Origin: Paenibacillus brevis
GTDB lineage: Bacteria > Bacillota > Bacilli > Paenibacillales > Paenibacillaceae
DNA: 64,000 nucleotides
Direction: 5' to 3'
Assembly (NCBI RefSeq): GCF_018919145.1
Contig: NZ_JAHLQJ010000005.1
Span: 214,847 to 278,846 of the forward strand
Of the stretch, positions 24,999-35,200 are shown piece by piece (the stretch's first letter is position 1; every line of letters begins with the position of its first letter). The notes below the pieces were generated by a model. That model ran no database searches and was not told the DNA's origin. It worked only from the letters and a program-made list of their open reading frames with translations. Both the position numbers and the translations under genes were made by a program.

Positions 24999-25481
24999 TC
25001 ACCGTAACTGATTGATTACACTAACATACCTCTGACGCCATTCTTCCCATTCGCCTTTTGGAAAGTCCATATATTGACCTTCAAGTAAAGCACTAAACAT
25101 ATCCAGACATACATGCCATCCGGCTAGATCTATTGGGGTATGGTCATTTAAGACAGGAATAAATTCCTTTAATACTAACAAGCAACCACCGTCATTGGGA
25201 AATAGCTCGAAGCGAACCCACCCTTGTCCCCATTCGTATTGCAAATAGAACCTTTCTTTGTAGTCCTCAATCGAGATGTCAAAGAATTTATCTGTTCCAT
25301 CGTTCATATTGAACTTGAGCTTCCCGCCTTTTCGAAGGTCTACAACTTGGAGGTTAGGTATCCATTTTTCTAGTTTGTCATTCTCGGTTAATGCAGACCA
25401 AACCTTTTCAACTGAATATAGTAGTGACCGATTATAGGTAGCTATATAGCCGCCTTCAAATTTCTCTACTACTGCCAGCAT
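24999..25481 (-). CDS. SRPBCC / AHSA1-like protein
   Basis: A 160-aa START-like helix-grip protein. The typical opening RSLLYSVEKVWSALTENDKLEKWIP and the middle FDISIEDYKERFYLQYEWGQG match the activator-of-Hsp90-ATPase homologue 1-like group. Members bind small hydrophobic ligands or act in stress, and function is rarely known. GAAGGAGGAG precedes the ATG. It is the last host gene before the transposon; in the uninterrupted chromosome it would be the gene downstream of glmS. Confidence 0.82.
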   Translation of the reverse strand: MLAVVEKFEGGYIATYNRSLLYSVEKVWSALTENDKLEKWIPNLQVVDLRKGGKLKFNMNDGTDKFFDISIEDYKERFYLQYEWGQGWVRFELFPNDGGCLLVLKEFIPVLNDHTPIDLAGWHVCLDMFSALLEGQYMDFPKGEWEEWRQRYVSVINQLR

Positions 25482-25587
25482 ATCGTTACTCCTCCTTCAA
25501 TAATTGTCTTAGAGTATTATCGCCCAGATTTCCTTAATTTACTAAATCTTATTATAAGCGAACAATAAAGGATCATATAAAATACAA

Positions 25588-25615
25588 AGTGCCAGTTCAC
25601 ATGTGAACTGGCACT
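25588..25615 (-). terminator. Perfect 28-bp palindrome, probable displaced glmS terminator
   Basis: AGTGCCAGTTCACA and its exact complement form a 28-bp perfect palindrome; on the minus strand TTGTATTTTATATG follows. It lies outside the transposon, 82 bases left of the left target duplication. Before insertion it would have been about 108 bases after the glmS stop codon, so it is the likely original glmS terminator. Inference from the reconstructed empty site. Confidence 0.6.
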
Positions 25616-25697
25616 CGTCTAAAAAAAATTTCGTCACGTACTCACATTACCAAGCGGCTTTATTGTATTGAAGCAACTTTAATCTTCATATAAGCAG

Positions 25698-25702
25698 CAA
25701 CA
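25698..25702. repeat. Left target-site duplication CAACA
   Basis: CAACA directly precedes the left transposon end (TGTCAGGTG). An identical CAACA follows the right end at 51608-51612. Five bases is the Tn7 duplication length. Confidence 0.92.
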
Positions 25703-25832
25703 TGTCAGGTGTAAAAAATCTCTGGAACCAATTTTGTTGATTTTATTGGGTTTGCCGCGGCACGTGATAAACTCGAAAAATAAAAAGTCATGAACCACCA
25801 AAGATTACCATGAAAAGAAAGTTGGTAACCAT
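25703..25832. repeat. Transposon left end with three dispersed TnsB-type sites
   Basis: Sites resemble the right-end unit AAAAAAGTGTGGAACCAGTA. They are AAAAAATCTCTGGAACCA (25713-25730), AAAAAGTCATGAACCACC (25782-25799) and AAAAGAAAGTTGGTAACC (25813-25830). The first is close to the consensus, the other two weaker. Three spaced sites is the arrangement of the Tn7 left end. Confidence 0.8.
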
Positions 25833-25882
25833 CATAAGGAGGCGTGTCACCCAATGATTACCGACATGCTGGCTACATAACG

Positions 25883-25917
25883 AAAACCTCAGCTCTTTTA
25901 TTCTGAGCTGAGGTTTT
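25883..25917 (-). terminator. Bidirectional terminator after the giant ATPase-caspase gene
   Basis: AAAACCTCAGCTC pairs perfectly with GAGCTGAGGTTTT around a 9-base loop, about 100 bases after the stop codon at 26018 and 50 bases inside the left-end sites. Confidence 0.75.
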
Positions 25918-26017
25918 AACCTAACTATTTTTGTTTTTACAAGTCTGCTTGAAAGGGTGCAGTTCAATTATTGCCTTAAATAATATTCTTGGGGTTTATC
26001 TTTTCATCTTATATATC

Positions 26018-29000
26018 CTATTTAACTTCAGTTATAACATTTTCATAGCTTGAATCAAGTATTATCTTAGGATTTTGATTCCAATCATGTTTACTTTTTG
26101 CGTACTGAGATACATTCAAAGATAAATAATCACCTAGCTTTCTATCTGTGAGGTATTGATGGTTAAGAAGTACTTCATCTACCGATTCATTTATTGCTTT
26201 AGTCAAATAATAAGTCCATATACCATTTTCTAGTGTATCACAAGAATAAGATTTCTCTCCATCTTGACACGATAAAAATAATGCATAATGTGGAAATTCA
26301 TTTGAGAAAATAATCAATTCTTCATCATTAATATTAGAAATAGTACTTCTAGAATATTCATCTACAAAACTCTGTGCACAAGCATCAATAAATATCAATG
26401 CATTATTGCAACTAGAATGTTTCAAAGGATCAAGCAGTAACTTTCGCAATGAAATTGCGGTGTTCGATATATCTGATTTACTCATATCGTATGTTGAGAT
26501 ATAGTTAGTCGCACCATCATGAAACCCATGTCCTACATAATAAAATATCAGTCTATCATCTTCTGTCATAGAGAACATTTGATATTTTATAACATCTTCA
26601 ATCTCATTTTTTATGGCTTTATCATTTTGTAAAATTATAATATCACTTTCATCAACATTTAATTTATTCATTAATACTGCTTTAAATTTCGCTCCATCAC
26701 TATTGGCATATTTTACTGGTGGTATTTGATTTCTTTGTTTTGGAAAATAATTTTCTATAGATATAATAATAGCTATTGTTCTTTTGAATTGTGGATTATT
26801 TACAATCAAATCAGTTATTCTTACTTTATCATTTACTAATACCGTGGAAGATAATTGTCGGATATATTTTTGATTATTCAAAAGTATATCCTCGCTTGCT
26901 TTTTTTGTTTCAATAACGAATACTAATTCTTCACCTTTTTTGATCCAATCAAAACTTACATCAGGTGTTGGATTAAGCATTGAAATGGCTTTATTGGTTA
27001 TATCAATTACTTTGAAATCAGTACTTAGACCAACAATCTCATTTTCAATCGGAGATAGCTCTTTTATCCCAAAAACTATAGTGCCTCCTTTGGTATTAGC
27101 GAATGATGAAATGATCTTCGCTGTTTTTTCAGGTGAAAAAGGTACTGCATCAAATTCTAATATTTCAGATTTTGGATTGTTAAATTCAGCATCTTTAATA
27201 TCAACTTTTTTGATTGGGATTTTATTTATTTTTGTCATTTTCAAAAGTTGACCGAGTGTAAACCGTTTAGGGGGTGTAACACCATCCTCATACCAAATTT
27301 CTGCATCTACATATTCAAGGACATCAAATTCAGAATCATAATAAAGTCTAACTTTATCATTATCTGATGGTCTAGCAACCACTTTTATGTCATTTCCGTT
27401 TTTAGTTATACCTCCAATAACACTTTCTGATATTACATCAGCAGCAGTACAATCATATTCTGGAAGTGTTCTAAGATGCTTAAGCACATTATCTACGGCT
27501 CTAGGAATAAGTGATTGTATATATGTTCTTCTATTAAGATGATGACTTGTAACTTCAAAAAAATCCTCAAAAGAATCTCTACTATAACTATCATTACTAT
27601 TTTCTGATGAGACTACATTAGTTTTACCTATTGAAATTTCTATTGGCAATTCAATGCCTTCTTGGGAAAAGTATTTATGAATTTCATCAATCTCAGCTCT
27701 TAGTAAAAAATCAAGTTTATTACTATATCCATCTAAACCAAAACAAATGCATAACTTTTCTGCCAATCTTAATAGTACACTATTTGAATTCCACGGATTT
27801 GTTACATAAATTTTATTTTCATCAACATGCAAATTAACATATTTAATAAAGTTCATTTCTTCATATGTTATTTTCAGCTCATCTGACTCGTAAATTTCTA
27901 GATTATCAATTCTATTTTGTAATTGTAATAAATTTTGTTTAGTACTAATATCATTCCCATCATGTTCTATCCATATTTTAAAGTATGGAACAATACTGTT
28001 TAGCTTGATTTTCAGGTTATCACATGCTTCATCATTATGACATATTAATTTAAATTGATTTTGGCTCAATAATTTCACTTGAAAAAATGTCAACATTTTC
28101 ATTAAATTTGGATGTGTTTTATTTCTTGCATTCAATTTTATAAAATCATACTTTTCTTGGAAAATAGACTCATTACCATCTGTAAAATAATGTAAACTAT
28201 TACATTCTGTAAAAACATCCTCACTATTCAACAATCTATTGCTTTCGGACCACAATTTAACACTTTCAATATCACTTTCACTCCAATTAGCACATTCATC
28301 TAGTAATATTGTATAAATTGATTGTAGTCTTTCATGATTTTCATCTTTAATGCTACCTTCACCTTGAATATCTGAAGAAATCTGTAATAGTATACTTAGA
28401 TAATCTTCTAGACTAAGCACTGTTTTAAACTTAAAAAAAGCCTTCCAGTCCTGTGATAAATGAGAACCTTTAAATACGGGTAAATATTTCCCCGAAATAT
28501 CTGATATTTCCTTTGTATTTAAAAATACGTCAGGGGATGTATATGTTTTTCCTTTAAGTGTCGGAATACATTTTATGTTATTAATAAACCAAGGTAAATA
28601 ATTTGAAACTTTACTACCATAAGTGCGACCAGCCATTCCATAATTTCCCCAATATGCTGTTACTTCTTTTATAACTTCCGACATATTATTATTTTCTATA
28701 CAATCTTGCCAAAAAAGAAAACTTAAATGGTTATTATTCTCTAAGTAATTTATTAAAGATAAACTGACAACATTCGAAAATTCATCCGCCCAAAACGTAT
28801 TTATGTATGGAGTGAATTTCATATCTTCTGTACTAAAATAACCCGCTTTAATTCCATAGTCTAACAATAAAGTTTTCGACTCTTTTTCTTTAAATGGGAT
28901 CGGATTAATTCCATCTTTAACACCAAGAATTTCAAAAAATCTTCTCCAATCCTTTTTTTCTTGAATGTTATAGCAATATTCTTCGCTAATAAACATATCT

Positions 29001-31003
29001 TCTTTCAGTATCTTTTCGATCTTTAACCTTGGATTATAAAAGTCAGATAAATAACATTTAGAGGCTTGTAATAGTGTGTTTTTATTAGTAATAAGCTTTA
29101 TTTCAGACAGCTGGCTAATTAGATTTTCTTTTAGGTCGCCTTTTCGATATAATGAAAATAATTTTTGTATTTCAGATATTGCATTATCATTATTAATATA
29201 ATTACTTACTTGAGGTAAGATATTTTGTGTTATGTAGGTTATATCAGTCTTTTCTTTTACTCCCAGTTTTTCTAGCCAGGTTCTGGTTTCTAATTCATGC
29301 AATAACCAACTCAATATATCTCTATGAACAAAGGACAATTCATTGTCTATATTATCCCAATTTTCGTCATCAGCTGTTGGAAAACATACTTGTTTAGGAT
29401 AGTTAATTTTATTTTTATGATCCCAGATAAAGGGCAGATTACTTACATATTCATCGGTAACACCTCTAACTTTTTCTGAATTACAACACAATCTTAAGAA
29501 TTTTATTAACTCAATATTTTTTTGAATCGAATGTGTCTGTTTAAAATATACAGAATTCAAAAATGGTTTAAAATCTTTCCATTCAAAACTTGAAATCTCA
29601 AGTTGTTTTAATTTATTCCAATAAGCACATTGATGAACATAAACCTTATTTACAGTATTATTATTTTGTTTCACAATAAAACTTTTAATTGGTTCTTCAC
29701 CGATAAAGTTTTTTTCTGATAGGTATGTAAAATCTATCAAGGCATCGCTAACCTTAATCAATGTATTGTTACGAGATAAAATAAAAGCAATATTTTCTTT
29801 TGCTCTTTTAATCCCTATATTGTAATGTTTTGATAAACTATCCTCATAAGGGGACTCATCTGGTATTAATTTATATGCCTCAAATGATACTTCAGAAATC
29901 ACTAGCTCAGAAATCCATTTGAAAATTTCGTAAGAAATGCATTCAAATAACCACTGGTTCCACTTTGAATCTTTATGAATATTTTCTCTATTAGCCGAAA
30001 TAAGAAAATTTGTGTTTACTAACACTGGAAATTCATATTTTGTTTCACCAGTAGGTAAATATGAATATAAAACTCTATCCTTTTTTTCTAAAGAAATTAT
30101 GTTAGTGTTATCAATTTGTGCTGCAAAAGTCATTTCAATAAATTGGGTATCTAATAATTTAGGAGGGATATGACGTTCTTCTCTAAGAGTCTTTCTTAAC
30201 TCTTCTGAAACATTTAATTGAATATTATTTACCAACCAGTCTTTTTGAGAATCTGTTCCTTTATTTAGGATTATTCTATTTACATTAGTCCTATCAATTG
30301 TGATAACTTTATCTTCGAAATGAATCTCTGTAATATTTTTCAAAAATATAAACATATTAATATTTTTAAATAAGTTTTGAATTGCTTCTCTTGTTTCTTC
30401 GATGTGCTTTATTTTTAGTACTGTTGCAACACTTGAACCAATTTCCGATATAAAACTTCTTATTTCTGGTCTAACCTCTATAGTTTCTGTGTATATCGGG
30501 ATTATTTGCCAGGGGTATTGAAATCTTCGATTATTTTCGTCTTCCCATTCTTTTTGCGATTTATCCCATTTCCATTCAAAATTATAAGAATTGTCAAATC
30601 TAAAGAATTCTCCGTTAGTATATATTACAACATTGTTTGATTGACCAAATACTGATTTGAATCCAATACCCTTATATCCAGTCTTTTTTAAGTCGGATTT
30701 TTTTGTCCCGTTGTTAATATTACAAATACCGCGAATATCTTTTTCATCAAACACTTTACCTGAATGAGCTACTACCAATTCATTATTAAATACTTTTATC
30801 CAAACTTTAACCCCGCTAGTATTGCAAGATGAGTCATCAGCATTTTGTAAAAGCTCATATATAAATCTATCTGAATCTGTATAAAGATCTATCGATAAAG
30901 CAGCTATAGAATCAGCTTGATTTGCTGCTTGTGTTGGATTCATATAACTTGTATTATCATTAAATATTTTTTGCAACGCTGGCATCAAATCTGTACTATT
31001 CAT
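26018..31003 (-). CDS. Giant Hsp90/sacsin-like ATPase - AlbA_2 - caspase (C14) fusion, probable defence protein
   Basis: About 1661 aa, cytoplasmic. Residues about 25-260 are a GHKL-type ATPase of the sacsin/NOV kind: N-box FIYELLQNADD (Glu50, Asn54, Asp57), VVAHSGKVF, and the lid GYKGIGFKSVFG. A long middle region (about 260-1230) has no motif I recognise. Residues about 1235-1390 form a Schlafen AlbA_2 domain (ILEFDAVPF, FANTKGGTIVFGI). The last about 250 residues are a C14 caspase-like protease with catalytic His1492 in YYVGHG and Cys1542 in IDACAQS. The start at 31003 has AGGTGAT upstream and gives MNSTDLM; the longer frame does not. The likely logic is sensing, an ATP-driven switch, then proteolysis. 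The gene is visibly AT-rich compared with the host and is transposon cargo. Activity is inference. Confidence 0.8.
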   Translation of the reverse strand: MNSTDLMPALQKIFNDNTSYMNPTQAANQADSIAALSIDLYTDSDRFIYELLQNADDSSCNTSGVKVWIKVFNNELVVAHSGKVFDEKDIRGICNINNGTKKSDLKKTGYKGIGFKSVFGQSNNVVIYTNGEFFRFDNSYNFEWKWDKSQKEWEDENNRRFQYPWQIIPIYTETIEVRPEIRSFISEIGSSVATVLKIKHIEETREAIQNLFKNINMFIFLKNITEIHFEDKVITIDRTNVNRIILNKGTDSQKDWLVNNIQLNVSEELRKTLREERHIPPKLLDTQFIEMTFAAQIDNTNIISLEKKDRVLYSYLPTGETKYEFPVLVNTNFLISANRENIHKDSKWNQWLFECISYEIFKWISELVISEVSFEAYKLIPDESPYEDSLSKHYNIGIKRAKENIAFILSRNNTLIKVSDALIDFTYLSEKNFIGEEPIKSFIVKQNNNTVNKVYVHQCAYWNKLKQLEISSFEWKDFKPFLNSVYFKQTHSIQKNIELIKFLRLCCNSEKVRGVTDEYVSNLPFIWDHKNKINYPKQVCFPTADDENWDNIDNELSFVHRDILSWLLHELETRTWLEKLGVKEKTDITYITQNILPQVSNYINNDNAISEIQKLFSLYRKGDLKENLISQLSEIKLITNKNTLLQASKCYLSDFYNPRLKIEKILKEDMFISEEYCYNIQEKKDWRRFFEILGVKDGINPIPFKEKESKTLLLDYGIKAGYFSTEDMKFTPYINTFWADEFSNVVSLSLINYLENNNHLSFLFWQDCIENNNMSEVIKEVTAYWGNYGMAGRTYGSKVSNYLPWFINNIKCIPTLKGKTYTSPDVFLNTKEISDISGKYLPVFKGSHLSQDWKAFFKFKTVLSLEDYLSILLQISSDIQGEGSIKDENHERLQSIYTILLDECANWSESDIESVKLWSESNRLLNSEDVFTECNSLHYFTDGNESIFQEKYDFIKLNARNKTHPNLMKMLTFFQVKLLSQNQFKLICHNDEACDNLKIKLNSIVPYFKIWIEHDGNDISTKQNLLQLQNRIDNLEIYESDELKITYEEMNFIKYVNLHVDENKIYVTNPWNSNSVLLRLAEKLCICFGLDGYSNKLDFLLRAEIDEIHKYFSQEGIELPIEISIGKTNVVSSENSNDSYSRDSFEDFFEVTSHHLNRRTYIQSLIPRAVDNVLKHLRTLPEYDCTAADVISESVIGGITKNGNDIKVVARPSDNDKVRLYYDSEFDVLEYVDAEIWYEDGVTPPKRFTLGQLLKMTKINKIPIKKVDIKDAEFNNPKSEILEFDAVPFSPEKTAKIISSFANTKGGTIVFGIKELSPIENEIVGLSTDFKVIDITNKAISMLNPTPDVSFDWIKKGEELVFVIETKKASEDILLNNQKYIRQLSSTVLVNDKVRITDLIVNNPQFKRTIAIIISIENYFPKQRNQIPPVKYANSDGAKFKAVLMNKLNVDESDIIILQNDKAIKNEIEDVIKYQMFSMTEDDRLIFYYVGHGFHDGATNYISTYDMSKSDISNTAISLRKLLLDPLKHSSCNNALIFIDACAQSFVDEYSRSTISNINDEELIIFSNEFPHYALFLSCQDGEKSYSCDTLENGIWTYYLTKAINESVDEVLLNHQYLTDRKLGDYLSLNVSQYAKSKHDWNQNPKIILDSSYENVITEVK

Positions 31004-31197
31004 AATATCACCTATCCTAATATCAAAAGTTTCCCTTGCTTTAGAACTAACTTTCGCAGAGCACAAATCATCTTAAGAGCATGTCGTTGCAGTCTTTCAA
31101 GGGCTCAGGTATTGGGCTTGTAAATAGAAAAACACCGCTTCGTTTGCTAAAGTGAGAGTGTCGAGCAATCATTTCAACCGAAGAGGTGTCTACCCTA

Positions 31198-31460
31198 ATG
31201 TTAGCCCAACCATCTGAATTGAATTAACTGCTTAACGAGCTAAAGCCAGCGTTCCAAGAATGGAAAGTCATGCAGCATCTGCAACAAGCTGGATTTCGTA
31301 AACACTTTGGCTTTAGCTGCGCCCAGCTATTTCAACTTGTCTTCGTTTTTGTTGTTCCATCAGAAAAACTGGTTTCGCCTGCTTGAGATCCGTAAGGACG
31401 ATTCCATGCCCAGCAAGATGCGGTTTATCGCTTTCTTAATCATACCGGCACCCTCAAAAG
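31198..31460 (+). pseudogene. Remnant of an IS4-like transposase gene
   Basis: A plus-strand frame reads MLAQPSELN, a stop, then LLNELKPAFQEWKVMQHLQQ and GFRKHFGFSCAQLFQLVF. After a frameshift come NWFRLLEIRKDDSMPSK and, shifted again, DAVYRFLNHTG. This is the N-terminal part of an IS4-type DDE transposase with at least one nonsense codon and two frameshifts; the catalytic part is gone. It fills the gap between the ATPase-caspase gene and the STAND module, and suggests the modules were once joined by IS activity. Confidence 0.6.
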
Positions 31461-31495
31461 GAGAATAGAACTTCTAAAATATTATTAACCTTCCC

Positions 31496-32221
31496 TTATT
31501 TATACTTTTTAAGTTCATCCCTATATTCAGACAATAACAATTGGTTTAATTCTGCGTAAGCCTCAAGTTTCTTGATTTTCGAATTTATAGTCTTTCGTTT
31601 CTTTTCATTCTTATCTTGGTGTTCTCCCCAAATATCATCGATATCACTATACAAATCTCGGAAGATTACAGAAAAATGGTCGTCTTCCTGAAGAGCCGCT
31701 GAATTCTCTAACCATTCGATAGTAGAGTCATCAGTTGCAGCCAGTGTAGCTTGTTCAAAAACATATTTCAACCATACGCGCACGGCTTCATCTATTCCAT
31801 TGGCTACATCCAGCCACTTTTGAACTTCCTCTGGGATACCGTCCTTTGCATCCCTTCTATTTTCAAAGAAGAAATGGCGATCGTTTTCAGGATCAAGTCG
31901 AGTTAGAGCACGAAGTATAGGCTCAAAATTTTCAAATGGCCTTGAGCCACTTGGGAACGTTAATCTGTGATTCCATAGCTTTAAAATTGCTTCAAAACAA
32001 CGTTCTTCCGCCTCTTTTTTTTCAGCTCCAGTGCTATTTTCAGCTCTTTCGATTTGCTCAGCAATATAATGCGCCATCCAACGAGCAGTGGTATCTACAC
32101 CGGGGTCCAAATTAAGCTCTTTGACTAGCGCTTTGCCTAAGTTCATAGTGCGTCTCTGTATCTCTGAGTCTTCCATCGGCTGAGAAGATAAATAATTTGC
32201 TAAGCGGTGGCTTATACTCAT
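31496..32221 (-). CDS. Small partner protein of the STAND nuclease module, unknown function
   Basis: About 241 aa, start at ATG 32221 (MSISHR) because GAGGAAGTGAG lies just before it; a GTG three codons earlier is less likely. It is helical and charged, with no hydrophobic segment: GRALV-like helices near the N-terminus, a central KLWNHRLTFPSGSRPFENF, and a coiled-coil-like C-terminus rich in Lys, Glu and Leu (about 205-241). I do not recognise the family. The gene begins inside the 3' end of the STAND gene, overlapping by about 110 bases in another frame, so the two are translationally linked and probably work together. Confidence 0.75.
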   Translation of the reverse strand: MSISHRLANYLSSQPMEDSEIQRRTMNLGKALVKELNLDPGVDTTARWMAHYIAEQIERAENSTGAEKKEAEERCFEAILKLWNHRLTFPSGSRPFENFEPILRALTRLDPENDRHFFFENRRDAKDGIPEEVQKWLDVANGIDEAVRVWLKYVFEQATLAATDDSTIEWLENSAALQEDDHFSVIFRDLYSDIDDIWGEHQDKNEKKRKTINSKIKKLEAYAELNQLLLSEYRDELKKYK

Positions 32222-35200
32222 CCGACTCACTTCCTCTCATGTATGATTTCTGTCTATATCTTCTTCGAAGTTGAACTTCAATAATTAATTCACTTTGGAA
32301 TTCAGTACAAAGTCTTTTTAGAAATGAGAGCGATGCTGTTAGTCGATTACCACTGCGTATTTCCTCATCTTCCAGATTATCATGAATTGGAACCCAGATT
32401 TCACAAATCATTGATGCTCTATTCTCATTGGCCAAACTCCATTCTCTCTGTTCATAATCAGCAGATATCATCATTTTCTCAGCGATTGACCTTCCTATTT
32501 TATAAGGCGGGTAATCTACTTTAGCAGAATGTGGATCGAACTCATCCAGACGCTTATATACTTCTTCTTGATATACCCATCCTTTAAGTTTAAAAGTATC
32601 CAAATCAATCTCCATTTCCTCTTCTTCGTAAGCAGGTAACTTAAAATCATGAGGATTTGAACATGTGCTCAATGCATGCAAAAGAGATTGAGCAGTGGCC
32701 GATGATACGAGAGAGCTTGCAATATTGAAACTTTCCGCTCTTTCACTATCTCCATCCTCCCAAGATCCGAACACGTTTAGCCATAGTTCTCCGTTTCTTT
32801 CAGACAATATGCCATCAAGAATATCATTATTTGATATCTCTTCACGCCAATCTGGACTTCTTACTTCATTAATCCATTCCCTTCTATACAAAGGGATAGG
32901 ATCTCTACGGTCATACAGCCAATAACCATCACTTCGAGTTAATAAGTGTCTATGTAGCCACTCATACCACTCATCTTCATACCAATCCGAACTGTGAACA
33001 ACAGGCATCTTCTCTAGCAACCTTGAAGCTACAACAAACATGGCATGATACGATAAATAAAAATTATAATTATCTATTCTCGGATAGCTCCCATGACTAT
33101 GATAAGTTCCTTGTTGTTCCCTCGACGATCTCCATAATGAATGACGCGGGTCATCTTTATATCCACCATCATGTTCTCTTTTCCATTCATTAATAACAAC
33201 ATTCGTTGTAAGATCCTCCACTTGCTCACTGGAAATACCGAATACCCGCCCTAATGGTTCAAACCAATACCTATCAAAATCGTACCCATGATAAAAATTC
33301 AAACTAGTATCAAACGTCTCGTTAGCATGCCAATAACTATCTCTTGTTTCCCAACGGTCTTTTAATTCAACCTTATCAAATTGACTCTTCCCCACTTTTT
33401 GCAATGATTCAATTACCTCTTTCGAGTAAGTCCCTGGATGAGCCTTCTCGATATTGAATGCAATATCAGTTGCATATTTTTGAATTAGCATATGAGGAGA
33501 AGACTGTACGGCATATTTATAGAAAACATTACAATGACTTAGCAAAATGTGCGGATTATCAATTGATATTCGAGCAAGTGAAATCAATAAATATAATCTT
33601 GCATGTAGGTTGTAAAACGGAAATTTACTAGCACCAAATGCATCAACAGTATCCCTTTCCATCCAATCAATTAAAGCATCGATCTCATCCCTGCATTGAG
33701 ATTCTGCGAGTCTACGAACACAGTGAACGGCACACCAGCGTGTTGAAGATCTTGGAGAACCTAAAGCAGACCAAACAAAACCTGTAAAAGCACTATCCAT
33801 GTGAATCGGCGGCAACAACAATTGAGACCATGGCCCATCAGCGTACTCAGAGTCAATATGTAATTCGAATCTCGATAATGCAAAATCGAGTAAATCAGTT
33901 GCTTCCTGTGTTGTGATATATTTCGAAGCAACTGTTACAAAGCCAAAAAATGTAGTTGCATGAACCAAATCTCCATGGGTTGCTAATCCTTCGATTATTC
34001 CTTTTTGAATAAAGGGTATATTTTCCGCTCCTAAATGAAGCCTCCTAGTGAAAAAAGAGATTGATCCCCTTTCCAGCAGAAACGTAGCAAATCGTTTCCC
34101 TACGAATTGCATGATTTGGGGCCACTCAATTTTAATGCTCATTTTGCGATGCCATTCTTCCGGCACTAACAAAAGCGCATTCTGTATATCATAAAAATCG
34201 GCTTCATTTACTTTAATAAGCTCATACAAAAATTTCTTCGCTTCACTATCGGAAATTCGATTGTAGACTTCACGCCATAAGAACTCGCTGTTTCGCACAG
34301 TCTGAGGAAGTCCATCATAGCGTTGGATAGCTTGTCTTAATCCATTAGATGAAACCAAGTCCAAATCATGCAGCAGATCGTTCCAATCAATCGCACTCTC
34401 TTCCGACTGTACACAAAGCGAGGAAGTACTTTCTTGGTTAAGAATATTCCCTTCTTCATCAATAATGTCGCGATTATAAGCAATAACTTCATCCAATAGA
34501 TTACTTTGTAAAGAGTACTTTTTAGCAGTTTCAGCAATCCTTCCCCAAACTTCCCCTCCAACTCCGTTTATCCTAAGTTCTCTAATGACTGATTCAAAAA
34601 TATACATCCGATTATCATGCGATGTTTCCTTCATAATACATTGTCTTGAGAAATCCCCTATTTCAAACTCCGTCATGAACGCAGAAAGAGACCATGCTAC
34701 CGTTGGTACAACGTAGCCGCTTCTTACAATTTCCTCGGACAAAGCAATTAATTGATGATTATATCGACCAATTTCCCGGTCCCGCCATCTGCTTAGTGCG
34801 GCGATTCCAGTTACCGGGGACAATCGAATACAAGTCCTAACAGCCTCATCCCTATCCCAATACTTTTCGCGAGCTACATTTTCTCCTATAAGCTCTGCAC
34901 AACGTATAAATCTGTAAGCTAAATCATAAGGTGCAAACTCATCTACTTTTCTTTGGTTAGCTAGGGAAACAACAGCTTCCCATCTCTCGACGATTTCATC
35001 GCCAAATTTCGAAACGGCATCGATGGCAAAATTGAAGTAAACAGCGGCATCATCACGATTTACATTAATCAATGCTCGTGCAAGATCAATGTAACAGTTT
35101 GCCCTTTCCTCTGGGCCAATGTCTGTAGCAGAACGGATTACGTCATAAGCATATTGTTCAAAATCTCGCTTCTGTCCATCTAAGTGGCTTAATCGGAAAG

